Assembly (NCBI GenBank): GCA_963828705.1
Contig: CAWHGA010000023.1
Coordinates: forward strand, 186,001 to 250,000
Length of the DNA stretch: 64,000 bases
Reading direction: 5' to 3'
Source: CAWDJT01 sp963828705
GTDB lineage: Bacteria > Desulfobacterota > Syntrophobacteria > Syntrophobacterales > Syntrophobacteraceae
In this document: positions 9,289 to 20,034 of the stretch, piece by piece
Layout: every line of letters begins with the position of its first letter
Numbering within the stretch: position 1 is the stretch's first letter
Translations under genes and position numbers: made by a program
Notes under the pieces: model-generated
What the model saw: only the letters and a program-made list of their open reading frames with translations
Databases searched by the model: none
What the model was told of the DNA's origin: nothing

Positions 9289-9405
9289 CCTCATGACAGG
9301 CTTCGATACCTTGGGCGAACGGATGGGGTGGGTTGGAGCTGGCTGTTTTTCCCTTGGTGTTGAGGTGTCGAACCATGAACGGAAGTAGTTTTGCAAGAGA
9401 CTCCC
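9289..9405. repeat. Degenerate copy of a MITE-like dispersed repeat
   Basis: It starts 12 bases after ilvA. In reverse complement it resembles the element at 42560-42716: it begins GAGTCTCTTGCAAAACTA, then has a GAAAAACAGC block and a TTCGCCC-AGGTATCGA block. Only one terminal repeat (9391-9403) is recognisable. The rest of the 9278-9561 gap shows no gene. Confidence 0.5.
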
Positions 9406-9561
9406 TTGATTCCATGGTACATTTCTCAGAGTTCTCCTCTCGCCGGATCTGGCATCGAGCAAGATCAGCTTGGGTTTTGCTCGGAGGGATGTGCTTTTTG
9501 ACCCAAGGCTTTCGCGTGCTGTTAACGCGGGCGTGCAAACATACGTGGTGGTGAGGCAACA

Positions 9562-10723
9562 ATGGCAACGAAGGGATCCAGTGTCCTGATTGTGGATGAT
9601 CAGGGCGAATTGCGGAGCATGGTCAAGAAGATGCTTCGCCACATGGACCTGTTCGAGCTGTATTTCGAAGCACGAGACGGTGAGGATGCGTGGGAGAAGC
9701 TCATGGCCCATCCCTTCGACCTTGGTGATCTGTGATCTGGACATGCCACGTCTCGATGGTGTTGGTTTGCTGAAACGGTGTCAAGCAGACCCGGTATTGC
9801 GTGATGTCCCTTTTCTGATCGTTTCCGGCGAAGGGACCCAGGGTGCGGTAGCCGCCACCGCGGAACTGGGCGCCTACCACTACATCATCAAGCCCTTCTC
9901 CTTCAATACGCTCAGGGATCGTGTCGAAGAGATTTTCGAACGAATCAACAGCGCTGAAGAAATCCGGTATCGCAATGCTCAGCGATTGAAGGACGCAGGG
10001 CAGCTGGCGGAGGCTCTGCAAATCATTACCGCCATCGAAAAGCGCGCCCCGACCCTGAAAGCCAAATGGCTTAACCTGAAGGGCGAAGTGTTTCGCGACC
10101 TGAAGGATCTGGAGCAGGCTAGCGATTGTTTCGAACGAACCATGAAAGCCAGCGAGATGTTTCTGGCGGCGTACAAGAATTACGCCAGTGTCCAGCAAGA
10201 ACTGGGGCATCGTGGCAACGCTATTCGCGCTTTGCTGAAAGCCGATGAGATCAGTCCACGCGACTCCGAGCGGAAGTTTTCCCTGGGCAAATTGTTGCTG
10301 GAAGAGGGGCGAACCCATGAAGGTAAGCCGTTCATGCAACAGGCTGTCCGCCAGTCCACGGCTGAGGAGAGGCGGGCCATGCAAGTGAAGGTGGCTGAGG
10401 CCTATCTGGCGGCGGAGTGTTTTGAAGAAGCAGAAAAATTGTTCAGCAGCGTGTTGAAAGCATCCCCCGATGACCTGCAACTCTACAATCGGCTGGGGAT
10501 CGCCTTGCGGCGCCAGGGCAAATACGCCGAAGCCGAACGCTACTATAACCAGGCCCTCAAGGTTCACCCCGACAGTCCCATCATCTTTTACAATCTCGGG
10601 ATCCTTTTCGCCCAGGCCAAGGAAAGGCACAAAGCCCTTCAGTTCCTTCACAAAGCCCTGCAGTTCGATCCCGATTTCAAGGAAGCCCAACAGCTACTGA
10701 ATCAACTCCAGGGCGGTGACTAG
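9562..10723 (+). CDS. Response regulator receiver domain fused to TPR repeats (frameshifted)
   Basis: A receiver domain (VLIVDD near residue 8; phospho-acceptor Asp in ICDLDMPRLDG; conserved lysine in IIKPF) is followed by about 250 residues of tetratricopeptide repeats such as NRLGIALRRQGKYAEAERYY and FYNLGILFAQAKERHKALQF. There is no DNA-binding or enzymatic output domain, so the phosphorylation signal probably works through protein contacts. An extra base near 9724 splits the receiver; corrected length is 386 residues. The ATG at 9562 has GAGG about 6 nt upstream. No histidine kinase is adjacent. Confidence 0.82.
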
Positions 10724-10802
10724 CGCTTAACTGCAAATGTTCTTGACCTGGACAATGCCGCCACCCCGCGCAAGCCGGGGTCCAGAACTCTTTGCTGACT
10801 GG

Positions 10803-10822
10803 ATTCCGGCTTCCGCCGGAAT
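10803..10822. repeat. REP-like palindrome between convergent genes
   Basis: Perfect 8-bp arms (ATTCCGGC / GCCGGAAT) with a 4-nt loop lie between the converging receiver-TPR and CHAT genes. A second GC-rich palindromic stretch precedes it at 10755-10775. Similar sequences recur near 45035-45110 and 60691-60716. It could terminate transcription in both directions. Confidence 0.5.
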
Positions 10823-10840
10823 GACCATCCTGGCAAATCC

Positions 10841-13800
10841 TCATCGTGAGTTCACCTGGAACAGGCGAAGACCTCGATCACCCTTCCCCGTGGAGGATGA
10901 AGAGGGCCCAGAAGAAAGGGGTTGGGATACTTGGATCTTCATTTCGCTGCGAGCCAGCCGCAGGGCTTCGGTCCTGGTTTTCCCGGCTTTGAGGTGACCG
11001 TAGAAGCGCTCCATGTACTCCACGGTTTCTTGGGAAGCGACCTCCCAGAGGCTCACCACCACGCTCTTGGCCCCGGCGTGCTGGAACGCCCGGGCAAAGT
11101 TCACCACGCCTTCCCCCTCCATCACCTTGCCGCGGCCCGTGAGGCAGGCCGAAAGCACCACCATGTCGGCCCTGAGCTCAAGCCCCAGGACCTTGCTCAT
11201 GGTGAGAAACCCGTCGTCGTCCCCACGGTTTTCCACCTGCCCAAGGAGGATGAAAGGCTCGTTCACCCCCTGGACCTTGCCGGGAAGGTCCGCATGGGTG
11301 GCAAAGTGCAGGTAGCGGTAGTCTTTGAGGTGCGTCTCCTGGAGGCGGCTTTCGCTGGCATCGAGGTTCAGCAGAATATCGGGCGGTTTGACCGCAACCC
11401 CGAAAAGCTCGGCGATGCTTCTCACCTCGGTTTCGGTTTCGGGAAGGGGCAGGTAGACGCAGCTCACTTGCACCCTTGTCTCCTGAGGTCGTCTTGCCCC
11501 ACTCCCGGCGGCTGGCCAGACCCCGGTAAGCACTCTCGGGCTGGTGTTTTGCGCCAGGTGAACCGGAGGCTTCTTGCCTGCCTTGAAGGCCACGTAGCGT
11601 TCATCGCCGCTGCTGAAAACCGGATTTCCCAGGGCAAAGAGCGCCTTGGAGGCTTTCTGTTCCTGGAGGGTGCGCTGCAGGGCAAGCACTGCGGCCGACT
11701 GGTAGTACCGGATGAGAGTAACGATCCCCGACGTAGACGGCATCATTTGGCCCGGAACCTTCCTTGTACCACCAGCGCTTCAAACGGCAAAAGTCCCAAG
11801 AATCCCGTCCGGAACGATGAGGAGCTCATCGGTTTCCTTCACACCGGAGAGGGCAGGTGGCTAAGAGGAGATCATAGAGTTCTTTGGCGTCGGCGGTGGA
11901 AAACCCTGTTCCCCGATGGTTGAGCAGGGGGTCCATGAAGGCTTTGACCTTTTCCTCCATGGCTTCTCTTCCCAGGGGGATCGTCGATGACCTTTTCCAC
12001 CCCGCCTTTGCGCACCAGGAACAGGGTAACTTGCTGTATCTCCCAGGGCGTATTCCAGGAGCACCTCCTGGGGTTTCAAGGGCAGCTCTTTGGCCGGCAC
12101 CGGCCTGGGGTGTTGAGGGCCGCATAGACGGGGTGGTATTTCCTGAGCTCAGTGATGAGAAGATCCAGTTCCCCGTTGAGCTTCTCTTTCCTGGTCCTGA
12201 CTTCCTCGAGGGCTTCCTTTCCTCCCTTGAGCGCCTTCTCCCACTGGGCGTTGAGGGCGGACAGTTGTTGCAGGAGGCTTTCCTCTCTTGTTTGAGATCC
12301 TCCGGAATCTCCACCCGGGTCTTCTTCCTGGCCGCTTCGGCCATGGCCTCGAGGAGGCTTCGGGCCTTGGTGGCTTCAGCGAAGTAGAAACCTGCCGAAG
12401 CAGGATCTGTCCCCGTAGTGGCCTGAAGGTTGCCGGGAGCTTTTCACCATGCCGGGATGCCTCAGCCAGGGTGGAGACCAGTCCCCGGTAGGCACGCAGG
12501 TAGCCTCCAGCAGTGCCGGCCTGAAGGAAACCTCCACGCTCCCCCACAACCCGGGTGCGCAGTTCCTCTATCCCGCGCACTGCTTTGAGCAGGGATTCGG
12601 CAGCGTCCATCCGCCGGCCGGGAGCGGTGAGGGCAAGGCCTTCCTGGGTGTGGAACTGGATCTGATAGGTGGGGGTGTCGGTGACCGAGGGGCGGATCTC
12701 TTGAAGGAGTTTCAGGGCTTCGGCGTTCTTGCCGGTGGCAAGATACAATTCAACCTGCGCTGGTCTTGCTTTTTGCTCCGTACGATATATGCCTCAGCGT
12801 TGGGAAAATCCTTGCGGTCGAGATAGAGGGTGCCAAGGCTGGCAAGAGTAGCGCCAGTATCCGGGTGCTCCGGGCCAAGGACCTTCTCCCTGATCCTCAG
12901 CACTCGCTCATAGAGCGGCAGCGCCTTGTCATAGGAGCCCATCTCCTGGTAGAGCGCCGCCAGGTTGTCGAGGCTCGTGGCGGTACTGGGATGCTCCGGG
13001 CCAAGGGCCTTCTCATAAATACTCAGCGCTCGTTCATAGAGCGGCAGGGCCTTGTCATAGGAGCCCATCGTCCGGTAGAGCCACCCAAGGTTGTTGAGGC
13101 TCATGGCGGTATTGGGGTGCTCGGGGCCAAGGGCTTTCTCCCGGATTTTCAGCGCTCGATCATAGAGTGGGAGCGCCTTGTCATAGGAGCCCATCACCTG
13201 GTAAAGCGCCGCCAGGTTGTTGAGGCTCGTAGCGGTATTGAGGTGCTCGGGGCCAAGGAGCCTTCTCATAAATTTCCAGCGTTCGCTCATAGAGAGGGAG
13301 CGCCTTATCATACGAGCCCTTCAGATGGTAAAGCAGCCCCAGATTGTTGAGGCTCGTAGCGGTATTGAGGTGCTCCGGGCCAAGGACCTTCTCCCTGATC
13401 GCCAGCGAGCGCTTGTAGAGCGGCTCGGCCTTGTCATAGGAGCCCATCTCCCGGTAGAGTTCGGCCAGGTTGTTGAGGGTCGTGGCGGTATGGGGGTGTT
13501 CCGGGCCAAGGACCTTCTCATAGATTTTCAGAGTCTGTTCGTAGAGCGGTAGGGCCTTGGCATAGGAGCCCATCAACTGGTGGAGCGTCGCCAGGTTGTT
13601 GAGGATCGTGGCGGTATGGCGGTGCTCCGGGCCATGGGCCTTTTCATAGATTTTCAGAGATCGTTCGTAGAGCGGCACGGCCTTGGCGTAGGAGCCCGTC
13701 TTATCATAGATACTCGCCAGGTTGTTGATGGCCTCAACGGTACTGGGGTGCTCCGAGCCACGGGCTTTCTCGGCAATCTCCAGCGCCCGCTCCGCCATAG

Positions 13801-13954
13801 GCAGTGCCTCCTGGTAGCGGCCGGATTGATAGAGTTCAGTGACTTTCTTGTTGAGCGTTGCGGCCTCATCGAGGCCGCCGGTCTGACTGCGAGCCGGTGC
13901 ACCGAGGCTCAGAAGAATCGCCAAAAATGCCACGACAATCAGCGTTTTTCGCAT
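10841..13954 (-). pseudogene. Exported TPR-CHAT protein, broken by many frameshifts
   Basis: One gene by content, read from 13954 down. It has a signal peptide (MRKTLIVVAFLAILLSLG..), then at least nine kinesin-light-chain-type TPRs with the pattern LGPEHPxTAxSLNNLAxLY, then a coiled region. A C-terminal CHAT (caspase-like) domain follows. The putative catalytic histidine is in YLHFATHA and the cysteine in VVLSACLTGRG. Frame changes occur near 13259, 12768, 12400, 12290, 12100, 12023, 11980, 11855, 11790 and 11750. Coding sense survives in every piece, so this is either a very recent pseudogene or a poorly sequenced stretch. Bacterial CHAT-TPR proteins are thought to be proteases or signalling scaffolds; the substrate is unknown. 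Confidence 0.7.
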
Positions 13955-13997
13955 ATCGTTGACTGCTTCCCCCCTGGTTGACTACCCGGATGAGACC

Positions 13998-15585
13998 CTA
14001 CGGTACGGGGTTTTTGGCTGGACCCCGGCTGATTTGAAAGGGCCTTCGCTGAGTTCTCTGTATGCCCTGGGATGAATGATCAGTCCGGATTAGCAAAACC
14101 GCCGTGGTGCGGACGAAATCCCGCCGTACCGCCACTTGCCAATGGGGTTGCCGCAGTGCTTCGATGATGGCGTCGCGTTCCGGTGCCGAGTGGGCCGTGA
14201 TGACCAGCCACAGTCTCGCCTCCGACAATTTCAGCTGCGGCCACTGATCCAGCGGGTGGTAGGCTGTCCCCAAGCGCCGGAAGTAGTAGTCGTATTCCCA
14301 GTGGCCGGCGACCACGGCATCTTCTGGCTGGCGTTGCGGCCAGTACGTAGGCCGATGCCCCTGCGGTGTCGGCTCGAGCCCATGGCACCGCGGTCCGATA
14401 GAGCGACAAACCCATCGGTGCCAGCAGCGGGAGTAGGACCAGTGCTTGAAGCAGACGACCCAACGGAAATTCCCAACGCGACCAGGGCCGACCTGAAGCG
14501 GCAAGCCATGCCAGGATCGGTCGCACCCCGGCAGCTGTGAGCAAAACGATGCCCGGCAGGGCATAAACCATCACCCGTGCCCCGGTATAGGGATAGGCAT
14601 GCATCAGGGCGGCTGCGGCGGCCAGCAGCATGGGTATGATGATCAGGCCGACCAGGTGTCGCCGGTTGTCACGCCACAACCGAATCCCACCCACCAGGGC
14701 CACCCCGACCAAGACCCCACCAAGCGGACGAAGACAGTAGTCTACTACCTCCACGGTGGATACCAGCGAACCACCAGGGAATCGACCAGGGACGGTGCCA
14801 ATCGGGAAAGGTCCGGACCCAGCAACTGTCCATGGCAACATTGCGCTGCTCATGAATGGGGCCAAGATAGAGTGCCGCGAAGGACCCCAGCACCAGCAGT
14901 GCCAGCAGACCGTAACAGGCCCAGGTGGAGCCGTGCTTCCGGTGCCAGACATCGTTTAGGCTGACCAGCAACACGCCACCGAACAGAAAGCAGCCTGGAA
15001 AGCTCAGCCAGACGGCCACCGGCGCCAGCGCGGCAAACACCAGCAGGCGACGGTTCAAGGGCCAATCCCGGGAATATTCGTAGAGGCTGATGATGCCAAA
15101 CCCAGCAAGGCGTCCAGGGCATAGGGTTTGGCTTCACAGGCATGCCACAGCAAACGTTCGGAACAGGCGAGGAGCAGGACCGCCCAGCCGGCCGCCTCGG
15201 GCTCGAGACATCGGCGCGCGGTGATCCACATCAGCACCACCATGGCGCAACTGGCCACATAGGGCACCAGACGGAGCGCGTAGGTGCCGTCCCCCAGCCC
15301 CAGCACCATCGCTCGTTCGATCCAGAGAAACAAGGGCGGTGCGGCTTCGGCGTGGAGCAGAGGTCCTAACAGCGCCATGAAGCCTTTCTGGATCACGTTC
15401 AGCACCAGGGCCGCTTCGTCATGCCACATGGCCGGATTGCGCCCGAAGTGGACGCTTCGCAGCGCCACTCCCAGAACCGTCAGCAGACCTGCAGCTACCC
15501 CCCAGAACCTGGCTGTCGGCCACGCATGCTCCGGTGGTGGGGACGCCGAGGCGCACAAATTCGGAGAAAAATCAGGCGGCATCAC
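13998..15585 (-). CDS. GT39/RgtA-like membrane glycosyltransferase (frameshifted)
   Basis: Polytopic membrane protein resembling the RgtA/ArnT/PMT-type superfamily, which uses polyprenyl-phosphate sugars on the outer face of the inner membrane. Near the N-terminus AMWHDEAALVLNVIQKG has the acidic pair typical of the first periplasmic loop, and AEAAPPLFLWIER follows. About ten hydrophobic segments come after it. The frame changes near 15100, 14765 and 14330; each side reads sensibly and the joined product would be about 525 residues. It lies 84 nt downstream of the giant membrane protein gene on the same strand, suggesting a shared transcript. Donor and acceptor are unknown. Confidence 0.6.
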
Positions 15586-15669
15586 CGAATTTCCCGCTGC
15601 ACCAAGTGGTGGAATGTGTTGATGATTTCTCCTTGCATCTACTTCTATCAGCCAGCCTATGGCAATGCC

Positions 15670-18600
15670 TCACGCGCAAGCAATGAGTGCCGTTAAGGTG
15701 CGAGTCAGGTGGATACGACTTGTCTGAACCATTCTATCCGCCCGCAGTGGGTTCCAAGGGTTGTAGGGGATCTTCGACCAACCGGTTTTGGTCCGGTTCA
15801 CCGCTCGCTTCGTTGCGGCAGCGGTCTTGGCTGCGCCTTTTTTGCGGCGCCAGTTGATCGGATGCCACAAACCGCCCATACTGAAGCATTGCCAGGCCCA
15901 GCGCAGCCACTTGAGCAGCGACCAGGCCAGCCAGAGCGCCCACAGCAGCATCAACGAACGGTAGACAAACAGCGGCACGGAAAGCACCCACGGCTGCGGC
16001 ATAACGGCACCGATGCGGTCCTGCATCCAGTTTAACTGCAGACTGGTGGAGCCATTGCCGGCGATCTGCATGTCGGGGATGCCCAGAAGACCTGCGTGGA
16101 TGGATTGGTACAAGCCGGCCAGGGCACCCAGGGTCCACAAGACCAGGATGATCCGTATCCAGTTGCTGTCTACCCAGCGGCCCGGTTCATGGCGACGTTG
16201 CCGCCAACCCAGAGCGAGGAACCAGCCGACAATGCCGAGGGCGACCACCGCCGGCACCTGCGTCAGCCCCAGGTTGAGCAGCAGCCAGTGACGAGTCCGG
16301 AGCGGCGTCCAGGGGACCTTGCCCAGGGCAAAACTCACCAGGACAACCACTACCAGATAGCCCCAGAAAAGCACGGCTGGGCCGAGACGAGGCCCGCCGG
16401 CCAAAAGGATCCAATGGTTACGCGGCATTTTGAAGACGACGAAGGCATTCACCGCCGTCTGCCGGTCCTCGCCGATCCGTACCGCCGGCGCCTGGGTGAC
16501 AAATGCCGATGGCCGGTCCACCTGCCATTCGACGGTCACCGTTTGGCTGCCGGGATGGAGCGGCACCACCACCTTCTGCTCGGGAGCCAGGGTGGGCGAG
16601 ATCGGCTGGGTCTTGCCATCGAGCAGCACCTGCTGGAGTTGCGCCCCCGCCGGCAAGCCGATGGGGTGCTGCGCGCCCTGGCTGGTGCGGATCTTCAGAT
16701 TCAGTGCGGCTTTTTCGTAACGTTCGCCCGGGACGAGTTCCAAACGGGCGTCATCGATGGTGACCAACTGGCCGGGAATGGCTTCGGGTCGTGACACCCG
16801 AATGGTCACCGCTTCCCCGGGCCATGGCTGCCACTGTGGTTTCCACACGCCGGCCTGGTCCTGATGGTGGGTCACGGCGATCCCTTCCAGGTCACAATGC
16901 CAGATGGGGCTGGCATCCAACACCCAGGTCTCGGTCCAGGGTCGGTCGTCGCCTACCGCTGGGGCGTTGAGCTGAATAGTGGGGGTTGGCTGAAGAGTGG
17001 AACTCCAGCGGATTTCGTTGCGACTGGCCTCCATATTGATGTGCGCCTGGCCATTTTCCACCCGGATGTTGGCGCTGGTCACCGATTCTCCGGCCAGGAG
17101 CGGCACCATCAGTACCACCGGGCTACCCACCGGGGTCAGCCGCTTGACCGTGGTCTGCACCTGCCAGGTGAGCCCCAATGCCAGCACCCGTTCCACATGA
17201 AGAAATGGCGGCAGGACAGTGGGTGCCCATTCATCCGGTTTGGCTCCGCCTTCTTTTTGCAGTCGGGTGAGCTGCAGGCTTCCTTCCACCTGGCCATCGG
17301 CATGGACCCCCTGGACTTCGTATTGGGTGCTGTTGACCTGGATCTGCCGCGGTTTGAGTGGCAGTGGGATTTGAAAGGAAACGCCCGGCCGCGGCTTGCC
17401 GAGCAGGGTTACGGTCTGCAACCCCTTACCGACCAGCAGCCATAGCTGGCCGTCGCGATCGCGCTGGAGCGCCGCGGCTGGCTGGTTGTTGACCAGCACC
17501 TGGTCGGGCAACCAGGAATTGGCGTTGCCGGGTAGCGGCACCGCGGTGTCGATGGCCGCATGGACCTGAAGCAGAATCCGCACCGCTTCAGGACCCACGT
17601 TCAGCTCCAAGCGCGGGTTGTCGGCGCAGGCGGGAAGGCATTTAGGTGGTTCCAGCAGACGGTTCTGCAATTGCTGCAGGAGTTCCGCCGGCGGGTAGCT
17701 ACTGCAGGCCCCGGGAGGCGGTTCGGCCGCCTGGACCTGGGCCGCAGCCAAGAACGTGACGAGCAGCATCGTCACGGCGGGGGCCATGCTTTGTGCCGAT
17801 GCTTTCAGCCGCCGCACATCGATCATCAGGTATATCAGAACAGCCAGCAGCAGGACGCGTACCAAGGCAAGGATGAGGTTGACCGTGGGGGACAGAAGAT
17901 ACAGCCGGATCTGCTGATCCCGAGCCACCGGACCATTCCATTTGAGCGAGATGGTGCGCCAGTTCCAGCTGGGGAGCCCGGGGCCGGTCTGGACCAGGGC
18001 TTTGGGGTCATTGGTGAGTGCCTGCTGGAGCATGGCTCTCGAGGGTGCTTTCGGTTCAGGCTTGCCAGCGGCGCTTTCTGCCGGCGGCGGGGCTGCCTTA
18101 CGACGGACCATGGCCCGGTCCTCCATCATTTCACCCTTCATTGCTGTCATGGCGGTCGGCGGTGCCGGTGCCGGCAACGATAATTCATCCAGTGCCGACA
18201 TGAGCATCAGGTCGGGGCGTTCCCGCTCCAGCTGCGGGAAAATCCCCCAGCGGACCTGCTGGACCGCGAACGGGATGGCAAGGATAAGGAGGCTGACCAG
18301 CACTAACCAGTGGCAGACATTGAAAAACTTGCGAGCCCGTCCGTCCGGAAGAAACCTCACCAGGGCAACCGTGGCCAGCAGTAGCAACCACACCAGCTGT
18401 GGGGCATTGGCTTCGTGGTAGGAAAGGGCCAGCGTCGCCAGGGCCAGCAACCCCCAGCGCCAGTTCCACAGTTTGAATACGGCCAGTGATGCGATCAACA
18501 CGATAAAAAGATCCAGCAGGGTCCAGCGTTCGAACCAGGTGCCGGGGACAACGTCCACGCCGCGGGCGGTCAGCAACCGCCAGCCCGGCGGCAGATTCAG

Positions 18601-20034
18601 TTCGGCAGACAAGGACTGGAAATCATGGTCCCAGCCCACCGCAGGAACCACGCAGGGGGAGGCTTCATAGCGGGACTCCGCTACCATATGGAGCTGGCCC
18701 TTTCGCAGTTCCACCCCGGGCTTTTGGTCTTTCCCCTGGCTGGTGATGAGTTGATCGTCGTTGTCTACCGTCACCCGGCCCAGCATCGCCGGCGGATTCA
18801 TGGTCAAATACCATTGGCGGCTCATGGTGCCATCGATCTGGTCGCGAATGGTGAATCCCTTCCCGGTAAAATCCAGCCACCAGGCCCTCTTCAAGTGGAG
18901 CTGATCCGGGGCGGGATCAGGATCGCCACGGCGGATTTCCTTGAAAGCGACTACCGCATTGGGTTCGACCACGTAAGTGGGATACTTTTCCCAGCCGCGC
19001 GGAACGTCGGTTTGTTTCGGATCGACCCCGGAAACTCCCTCTATGTTCACCATGCGCAACTGGTTGTGAGCCCGAAACACCCAGACCTCCTGCCCATGCG
19101 CGGCCCGCACCGGCCCCAGCTGCTGGACCGGGTCGGTAAAACGGGTTCGGATGTTGATTTCATAGCGGCCGGGACGTCCCTGCAGTAGAAGCTTGCCGTC
19201 CGCTTCGAGGCGCGCCGGCAAGGCACTGGTCAGACTCATGGGGATGGATTTGTCGAGCAGCACGTCATTCAGCCGGATTTCCCGCGCTCGACCGGAGATA
19301 TTGATTTTGACAACGTTGACCACCTGCATCGGGATGAAGTCGTCCAGAAAACGGTAGATCTTCACTTCGAGGCGATCTTCCTGGCTGTCTGTGGCTGTCC
19401 GTTTCTGCAGCCAGAGTTTGCCGGAACTCTCCAGCACCGGGAAATCCACCGGGGTGCCATTCATCACCAGGCTGACCAGGCCGCTGGCGGCAGGGATATC
19501 GAGCATCTCCGGCATCTCTTCCCAGGTGAAGTGCCCTTCCACTAGATGCTTACCGGCTTCCAGATGTACGTATGGTGTCTGGCCGAGCCCATCCTTTTTG
19601 CCCGGCACGTTGGCTGTGCTGGTGGGGGCAGCGGGAGCGGCCGAAGGAGTTCGAGGTGATGATAGTGCCGCCGCCTCGCCGCGCGACACTACTGGGACCG
19701 GTCGGCCGTCCACCTGGACTTCCCGCGGCCAGAATCGGCCGCCACCGGGAAGCGGCACCCATCCCTTGACGAAGACTTGCCATTCCTGGGAGAAGCGTCC
19801 TCCCCTGGGGTCCAGGTTGAGCTGCAAACGGGCTGGCCACAGGCATTGGTGCGCTTCGCCGTTGTCGTAGATGATGGGACAGAAATGCTCTTCCTTGCCG
19901 TGGAGCACCCAGGATTTCCAGTGGTCCAATTCCGGCGGGAGCGTGTCCGTATCGGGTATCGTCGCCCACACAGACGCAGTGATGACCAGAACCACTCCGA
20001 GAAACAGCAGAATCTGTAAGCTCTTCTTTTTCAT
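15670..20034 (-). CDS. Giant membrane protein of unknown function, 1454 residues
   Basis: I do not recognise this family. The start at 20034 gives a clear signal peptide (MKKKSLQILLFLGVVLVITA) and has AGGGGG 4-5 nt upstream; the frame is open 23 codons further. Architecture: a large extracytoplasmic beta-rich region (about residues 25-505), a cluster of hydrophobic helices (about 510-610), and a linker rich in Ala, Pro and Met. A motif GPGLPSWNWRTISLKW comes before two more helices (about 715-765). A second beta-rich region follows (about 770-1220), then a final membrane block (1225-1380) and a basic tail. The frame is intact over 4.4 kb, unlike its neighbours. The glycosyltransferase gene directly downstream hints at an envelope role. 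Confidence 0.8.
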   Translation of the reverse strand: MKKKSLQILLFLGVVLVITASVWATIPDTDTLPPELDHWKSWVLHGKEEHFCPIIYDNGEAHQCLWPARLQLNLDPRGGRFSQEWQVFVKGWVPLPGGGRFWPREVQVDGRPVPVVSRGEAAALSSPRTPSAAPAAPTSTANVPGKKDGLGQTPYVHLEAGKHLVEGHFTWEEMPEMLDIPAASGLVSLVMNGTPVDFPVLESSGKLWLQKRTATDSQEDRLEVKIYRFLDDFIPMQVVNVVKINISGRAREIRLNDVLLDKSIPMSLTSALPARLEADGKLLLQGRPGRYEINIRTRFTDPVQQLGPVRAAHGQEVWVFRAHNQLRMVNIEGVSGVDPKQTDVPRGWEKYPTYVVEPNAVVAFKEIRRGDPDPAPDQLHLKRAWWLDFTGKGFTIRDQIDGTMSRQWYLTMNPPAMLGRVTVDNDDQLITSQGKDQKPGVELRKGQLHMVAESRYEASPCVVPAVGWDHDFQSLSAELNLPPGWRLLTARGVDVVPGTWFERWTLLDLFIVLIASLAVFKLWNWRWGLLALATLALSYHEANAPQLVWLLLLATVALVRFLPDGRARKFFNVCHWLVLVSLLILAIPFAVQQVRWGIFPQLERERPDLMLMSALDELSLPAPAPPTAMTAMKGEMMEDRAMVRRKAAPPPAESAAGKPEPKAPSRAMLQQALTNDPKALVQTGPGLPSWNWRTISLKWNGPVARDQQIRLYLLSPTVNLILALVRVLLLAVLIYLMIDVRRLKASAQSMAPAVTMLLVTFLAAAQVQAAEPPPGACSSYPPAELLQQLQNRLLEPPKCLPACADNPRLELNVGPEAVRILLQVHAAIDTAVPLPGNANSWLPDQVLVNNQPAAALQRDRDGQLWLLVGKGLQTVTLLGKPRPGVSFQIPLPLKPRQIQVNSTQYEVQGVHADGQVEGSLQLTRLQKEGGAKPDEWAPTVLPPFLHVERVLALGLTWQVQTTVKRLTPVGSPVVLMVPLLAGESVTSANIRVENGQAHINMEASRNEIRWSSTLQPTPTIQLNAPAVGDDRPWTETWVLDASPIWHCDLEGIAVTHHQDQAGVWKPQWQPWPGEAVTIRVSRPEAIPGQLVTIDDARLELVPGERYEKAALNLKIRTSQGAQHPIGLPAGAQLQQVLLDGKTQPISPTLAPEQKVVVPLHPGSQTVTVEWQVDRPSAFVTQAPAVRIGEDRQTAVNAFVVFKMPRNHWILLAGGPRLGPAVLFWGYLVVVVLVSFALGKVPWTPLRTRHWLLLNLGLTQVPAVVALGIVGWFLALGWRQRRHEPGRWVDSNWIRIILVLWTLGALAGLYQSIHAGLLGIPDMQIAGNGSTSLQLNWMQDRIGAVMPQPWVLSVPLFVYRSLMLLWALWLAWSLLKWLRWAWQCFSMGGLWHPINWRRKKGAAKTAAATKRAVNRTKTGWSKIPYNPWNPLRADRMVQTSRIHLTRTLTALIACA

